Below are positions 38,101 to 40,932 of a DNA stretch of 40,932 nt, piece after piece (position 1 is the stretch's first letter; the number at the start of each line of letters is the position of its first letter). The stretch spans positions 1 through 40,932 of the forward strand of contig JAGVWY010000036.1 in the NCBI GenBank assembly GCA_018304055.1, given 5' to 3'. The position numbers and the translations under genes are program-made. The DNA is from Candidatus Pacearchaeota archaeon. Its GTDB lineage: Archaea > Nanobdellota > Nanobdellia > Pacearchaeales > GW2011-AR1. The notes under the pieces were generated by a model. The model had not been told where the DNA came from and did not search any database. It saw only the letters and a list, made by a program, of their open reading frames with translations.

Positions 38101-40427
38101 TATATTTTGTGAATTTACAAAATGTTTCTGTAAATTCTTCTTTTAAAATAAATGAATCCAGATTTGGAAATGGAAGTGAGTTGCAGATTTCTGATCAATT
38201 TGGTATAAGTGTTGCAAACCTTGGAGATTTAGATGGAGATGGAGTACAAGATATTGTTGTTGGAGCGAATGGAGTTGATGATGGAGGAGGTGCTGATGGA
38301 GCTGTCTGGATTTTATTTTTAAACACTTCAGGAGGTGTTAAAAACTCATATAAAATAAACGAATCCAGATTTGGAAATGGAAATGAATTAAGTAGTGATC
38401 AATTTGGACATAGTGTTGCAAACCTTGGAGATTTAGATGGAGATGGAGTACAAGATATTGTTGTTGGAGAATGGTTAAATGATGATGGAGGAACTGATGA
38501 TGGAGCTGTCTGGATTCTTTTCTTAAACACTTCTGGAGGAGTTCAAAACTCCTATAAAATAAACGAGTCTAGTCTCGGAGGTAATGTATTAAGCAGCGAT
38601 GCTTTTGGAAGTGCGGTTGCAAACCTTGGAGATTTAGATGGAGATGGAGTACAAGATATTGTTGTTGGTGAATATGGTAATGATGACGGAGGAAGCAGTA
38701 ACGGAGCTGTCTGGATTTTATTTTTAAACACTTCAGGAGGTGTTAAAAACTCATATAAAATAAACGAATCAAGGTTTGGAAACGGAAATGAGTTAAGTAG
38801 TGATAATTTTGGATATAGAGTTGCAAACCTTGGGGATTTAGATAGAGATGGTGTTAATGATACTATTGTTGGAGAATATCTTGATGATGCTGCTGGTGGA
38901 GTTAATGGAATAGATAACGGAGCTGCATGGATTTTATTTTTAAACACTTCAGGAGGTGTTAAAAACTCATATAAAATAAACGAATCAAGGTTTGGAAACG
39001 GAAATGAATTAAGTAGTGATTTTTTTGGATATAGTATATCAAACCTTGGAGATTTAGATGGAGATGGAGTACAAGATATTGTTGTTGGTGAATATGGTAA
39101 TGATGACGGAGGATCAACCAATGGTGCTGTCTGGCTGTTATTTCTTCAAACTTTTCCTGATTATAGAACTGTAACAAAAAATACAAGTCTAATTGTTAAT
39201 GTAAGCATTGCTGATACAAATTTAAGAGATGTTATTTGGAATTGGAATGGGACGAATTATACGCTTTATAATGATTCTTTAATTATATATTATAATTTTG
39301 ATAATAGAAGTGATCTTGGAGAAAATGACACTTATGTTTTAGATGTTTCAGGAACTGGAAATAATGGGACTGTTCATAATGGAAGTTGGAATGTAAGTGG
39401 TAGATATGGTGGAGCGTTTTATTTTAACTTAAGTAGGTCGCACAGTAATACTTACATTCGTCCACCAGGAGGATATAATATTGTTAATAAAACTGTAACT
39501 GCATGGATCAAAAGAGATAATGCTATTAGTTGGGATCAGATTGCGGGATTATGTAGTGGTAATTGGTATTTTGCTGTTAGATCTGGTGATGATCTTATTA
39601 TCTCGTATAATAATAGAACATTTTCACAAACTACCTGCGCTAAATTTAGTATTACTGATACTAACTGGCATTTTGTTGGAGCAACTGTTTATAATAATGA
39701 GACTGATGGAGTTAATGTAACGCTTTATTTAGATGATAAAATTGCAAGTTGTTCATCTACTACTGGAATTACAGAAACCTCGCAAACAATACAAATTGGC
39801 AGTTTCATAAGTGGTTGCGGAGTAACAGATGCAGTTTTCAATGGAACAATAGATGAATTTATGTTTTGGAATACGACGCTTCCTCCTGAAATTGTTCAGC
39901 AGTTTTACTTTTCAAATCTTTACAAATTTAATACAACACAATGGTATCTTCTTGTTAATCAATCCAAGAATGCAACTAATGGATTAGATGAAGGAAATTA
40001 TAGTTATTTTTCATGGGTTAATGATACTTCAGGAAATACAAACATGACAGAAATTAGATATTTTAGAACTGCAAACCCTTCTGGAAAGAAATTTGCTATA
40101 ACAAATTCTTCGAATGATGTTGTGGCGAGCATTGATGATACAGGAGATTTATTTTTACAAGGAAATATAGCTCAAAGTCAAAGTAGTCTTACTGCTGAAA
40201 AAAATTCATTTATTGTAACTAATTCAACTAATGATGTTGTGAGTTATATTACTAATACAGGATATTTATTTTTACAGGGAATTATTGGAACTGGATCTGT
40301 AACTACTGGAGTGGCTCCAACAAATCTTGAAATTAGAAATTCAACTAATGATATAGTTGCATTTATTAATAATACTGGAAGTTTGCAGATAATTGGAAAT
40401 TATTATGATAATTATGAAGAGCCGTGA
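32154..40427 (+). CDS. giant cell-surface protein: N-terminal membrane anchor, charged linkers, Hint/intein domain, beta-propeller-like repeats, LamG-like domains, FG-GAP repeats
   Basis: 2757 aa open frame; YYYESYRDKNGEVRKRYVGTKPLK + TM; CNNTASDGSWSC repeats; two LamG-like (ConA-like) regions; ANLGDLDGDGVQDIVVGE repeats; C-terminal NSTNDVVAxIxNTGxLFLQG repeats. Confidence 0.85.
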   Translation: MVFKRYIKKGGRVYGPYYYESYRDKNGEVRKRYVGTKPLKSGVNTSKKYSLLFLLAVVFAIVFLVILKTDIAISGKVISGVTQTPFSLGGFSKLSGYVVSEIAEEEIVEEFEVREKNAKLKIKKPKEVLGNKISKNKNHRMEYERIGYEVNEGLILYFDMLNYTEYIDESALVIRKENEKSKGKNESINESEELKESNFTIPINETLINDTITNETESNESENSINNETIIENPEIGDKNETDKEGDKLKEDEEKLDDNKGKEEDINKETDESKKGNKITGIFGGFLGIVGRVIENVNDESSDKNISLDKEKGVDEDKDNKEDKKENKKEIDKKNESEENDEKDKDNESKEGVTDEENIDNEEKEQKRNEDEKEKDNKEKIKGLTLEEIKKGLENLSEESLKGIEDKALIVLNDSEFNITVNESEARRYNADFKWGYKVGLKDKQLMAKIEVTSEELISIYDNHTLRVGRSLLSFKDLVNSGYNVRFERPSLDMGIYDKKIVNETINETLINETIVNETLENVTIINKTLVNETIINETLINKTVNESLENVTSVNETIINETFINETFANKTIINETEEEKEIGKEKKEEKKEEKEEKKNETIIETIINETIIEEDKQIDKRNETKEIGEEIKKDIENKTEEKEEVKEGECYDNITRIFTDKGWRYFKDLEEDDKVMTLNQETGEQEWQLPYEKQDFEGDKEMYSIKTIDSNGREGELIVSEKHKVYVNLEGIDSIVNPSSYNVIKLPSKSSGFISFNNLEKADFDNSNLSWDILNQTTENIFSFGKCSESAKSSSLVINALCSDFEKEANLPLASPLGFETVSTPCSLINFSSLLSTFSSDRNLIERDAELDIVSTSHQTGCIMQGCFNMIFVDRGECFKNLFNGYSCFEHFQNLPDHNPCTFESRLATTNLRVCNKVLINFNSHCNNKNSKELYKLFSLQPITEVYTDYRNRKDIYFLDDKNNPIKILEIEKVPYDGRMYDVDVENDVVLVERNGFVVWSGNSDLKKEEKAEPVEEKKEEIKEEKEKKQEEKSEETASSSEEPDEPVITGNVVRFFGLIGRAITGFVIANEVEDVYYNNTITVYIERDFSNENVSVGETIYLDPTLIIEITKAEHLDENRSFIRDIYDYVKAKDDNWTTIPQSQFVRVTFQKNLTKSNDITIYARYANYSNNISNNSDNTNESNNTGNETSNTSNEININNKGGEIIVYRFNDTEEIARFTNITKEDWYKIYLTNLNENESYNVFDLQIIGDIVIGENNSGNESGNLTGNQTGNETGNGTANVTAAGIEFDYVVDPTNYNIVLVESTNTVGLYSSIAIDSNDGVHISHHKSLNELRYCNNTASDGSWSCTVAKTTNFIGYYSSIAIDLNNKVHISHQDNWNFDLYYCNNTASDGSWSCIAIESTNNVGYDTSIAIDSNNKIHISHRDTTNSNLRYCNNTASDGSWSCIAVDSGGIYSSIAIDSNNKVHISHHEGIAADLRYCNNTASDGSWSCTAIDIDSVGYYSSIAIDSNNKVHISHQDPSPVLDLRYCNNTASDGLWSCITIESTNNVGYLTSLAIDSNDDIHISHYEDIASSSSDRLRYCNNTASDGSWSCTEIASNTSITASSFGRGLAIKKGRLMDTTSYSTYVHGSFYNTSGGDLYYWNMSGTWPASSDSIPKINFTEPTPVNATSTVNTSFIVNVSIVEPDLNEVIYNWNGTNYTLYNDSLVLLMNFDNVSALGENDTLVADLSGYGNNGTGNSSSTVWLSTGKYGGVFNFSGNNNSFINISNTTAFPSDSITVAFWVNASSSGGADGIISYAASSDNEFLLFDTTSIDVYVSSTSAAGTVSINDNLWHHITVIWSGATNRSLTYKDGILEDNLSLAPSSNIGRDGCLVLGQDQDSVCGGFQNSQAFYGHMDNLMIFNRSLSSDEVYQLYASNLYRYNTTQWYLLVNQSKNASAVLEDGTYTYFAWANDTSGNDNITEIRTIYVNHSDVPKIYFVNLQNVSVNSSFKINESRFGNGSELQISDQFGISVANLGDLDGDGVQDIVVGANGVDDGGGADGAVWILFLNTSGGVKNSYKINESRFGNGNELSSDQFGHSVANLGDLDGDGVQDIVVGEWLNDDGGTDDGAVWILFLNTSGGVQNSYKINESSLGGNVLSSDAFGSAVANLGDLDGDGVQDIVVGEYGNDDGGSSNGAVWILFLNTSGGVKNSYKINESRFGNGNELSSDNFGYRVANLGDLDRDGVNDTIVGEYLDDAAGGVNGIDNGAAWILFLNTSGGVKNSYKINESRFGNGNELSSDFFGYSISNLGDLDGDGVQDIVVGEYGNDDGGSTNGAVWLLFLQTFPDYRTVTKNTSLIVNVSIADTNLRDVIWNWNGTNYTLYNDSLIIYYNFDNRSDLGENDTYVLDVSGTGNNGTVHNGSWNVSGRYGGAFYFNLSRSHSNTYIRPPGGYNIVNKTVTAWIKRDNAISWDQIAGLCSGNWYFAVRSGDDLIISYNNRTFSQTTCAKFSITDTNWHFVGATVYNNETDGVNVTLYLDDKIASCSSTTGITETSQTIQIGSFISGCGVTDAVFNGTIDEFMFWNTTLPPEIVQQFYFSNLYKFNTTQWYLLVNQSKNATNGLDEGNYSYFSWVNDTSGNTNMTEIRYFRTANPSGKKFAITNSSNDVVASIDDTGDLFLQGNIAQSQSSLTAEKNSFIVTNSTNDVVSYITNTGYLFLQGIIGTGSVTTGVAPTNLEIRNSTNDIVAFINNTGSLQIIGNYYDNYEEP
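34334..34717 (-). CDS. DUF5615-family PIN-like toxin
   Basis: RFLSDENVDKRLEKFIKEQGVDTVSKPKGL...ALITNDEDFADSEHFPKEKIFSVVWLRI; acidic PIN-like positions retained. Confidence 0.8.
   Translation of the reverse strand: MSNSASRSIRFLSDENVDKRLEKFIKEQGVDTVSKPKGLANGKLASFSKSEQRALITNDEDFADSEHFPKEKIFSVVWLRISQDKLELSKSAFSRLLKEIKPEDFEGNLITLYEDGFTIESIPSKLT
34689..34934 (-). CDS. DUF433-family antitoxin
   Basis: DTEICGGKPTFKGTRVMVWQILEMLEAGIPIKEILEAFPSINENHIKAALHYAA; overlaps toxin start by 29 nt. Confidence 0.85.
   Translation of the reverse strand: MRVEINEYLVADTEICGGKPTFKGTRVMVWQILEMLEAGIPIKEILEAFPSINENHIKAALHYAASLMRGRDNVQFSVPLD
34959..34967 (-). promoter_or_regulatory. TATA-box-like element for the antisense TA operon
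   Basis: Reverse strand TTTATATAA about 25-33 nt upstream of the antitoxin ATG (34934). Confidence 0.5.
38148..39150 (+). repeat. approx. 200-bp tandem repeats encoding FG-GAP units
   Basis: aaccttggagatttagatggagatggagtacaagatattgttgttgg and aacttcaggaggtgttaaaaactcatataaaataaacgaatc-type segments recur about five times. Confidence 0.85.
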
Positions 40428-40441
40428 TGAAAATGGACATA

Positions 40442-40891
40442 CTATTTAATATTTCTAAGGAGTTTAGCATTAATAGACAGTTTAATTGCAGTTTCATACA
40501 TTTTTTTGTCATCTGTGAAGAGAGTAGAGTTAGTAAGTTTTGCTACTGCAATAAAGATGGAATCAAAGCCGCTGATTTTTGTTTGCGCTGCAATTTTAGC
40601 AGCTTCATTAATAAAGAAAGTATCATAAATAATTTTACTATTTTCTCTGACAAAATTTCTAGCTTCAATACCTTTTTCTTCTTTACCAGTTAGTCTTGCA
40701 CCAACAGCAGCAATTTCAACAAGAGCAATAGAAGGAACAATCAACTTTATTTTTTTATTAGCGACTTGGTCCAGAAGGGAAGAAGCCACTTTATAGATTC
40801 TAATCTGTTCTTCAAGAATGGAATCTTGTTTTCTTCTTCTTGGTTCAATGAACCCTTTAGCAATAACGTTTGTATCAAAAACTCCATCCAT
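40442..40891 (-). CDS. PIN-domain (VapC-like) toxin
   Basis: MDGVFDTNVIAKGF...VPSIALVEIAAVG...GFDSIFIAVAKLTNSTLFTDDKKMY. Confidence 0.75.
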   Translation of the reverse strand: MDGVFDTNVIAKGFIEPRRRKQDSILEEQIRIYKVASSLLDQVANKKIKLIVPSIALVEIAAVGARLTGKEEKGIEARNFVRENSKIIYDTFFINEAAKIAAQTKISGFDSIFIAVAKLTNSTLFTDDKKMYETAIKLSINAKLLRNIK

Positions 40892-40893
40892 AG

Positions 40894-40932
40894 TCAATAT
40901 TCTCTATCACGCATCTTACGTATTAATTCTGT
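40894..40932 (-). CDS. C-terminus of upstream gene, probably the cognate antitoxin (truncated at window edge)
   Basis: Reverse frame ...TELIRKMRDREY* immediately upstream of the PIN gene. Confidence 0.4.
   Translation of the reverse strand, partial: TELIRKMRDREY

Noticed and set aside
38552-39121. 189-aa minus-strand ORF opposite FG-GAP repeats
   Set aside because: Repeat-derived antisense frame (PSPSKSPRF repeats), no independent support
40424-40693. 89-aa plus-strand ORF at the end of the giant gene
   Set aside because: Antisense to the PIN-domain toxin gene

Overview
AT-rich archaeal-looking window. The archaeal-type TyrRS, Dph6, Hef/XPF-like proteins, SPFH protein and many leaderless-looking TATA promoters suggest a DPANN-like lineage (Woese-/Pacearchaeota-like); that placement is inference. 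Core genes (tyrS, dph6, thpR-like, AAG glycosylase, DRG/TGS GTPase, M16 and M29 peptidases) alternate with accessory material: two IS elements with recognisable TIRs and target duplications, several toxin-antitoxin (TA) genes or remnants, secreted proteins, three tandem paralogous membrane proteins upstream of a type II/IV secretion-like ATPase, and a 2757-aa surface protein. Most notable observations: (1) the giant protein carries a Hint/intein domain whose interior holds a complete DUF433/DUF5615 TA operon on the OPPOSITE strand. It has its own TATA-like box, is bracketed by a 9-bp inverted repeat, and the sense frame stays open through it. (2) A C-terminal segment at 15660-15758 has the NNY codon signature of a diversity-generating-retroelement variable region. 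It is separated from its 41-aa tail by a 68-bp palindromic insertion whose removal restores the frame. (3) A recurring class of multi-hairpin blocks occurs between genes and inside genes, including one carried in-frame in the thpR-like gene. No rRNA, tRNA, CRISPR array or reverse transcriptase was recognised. All identifications are by eye, with no database search.
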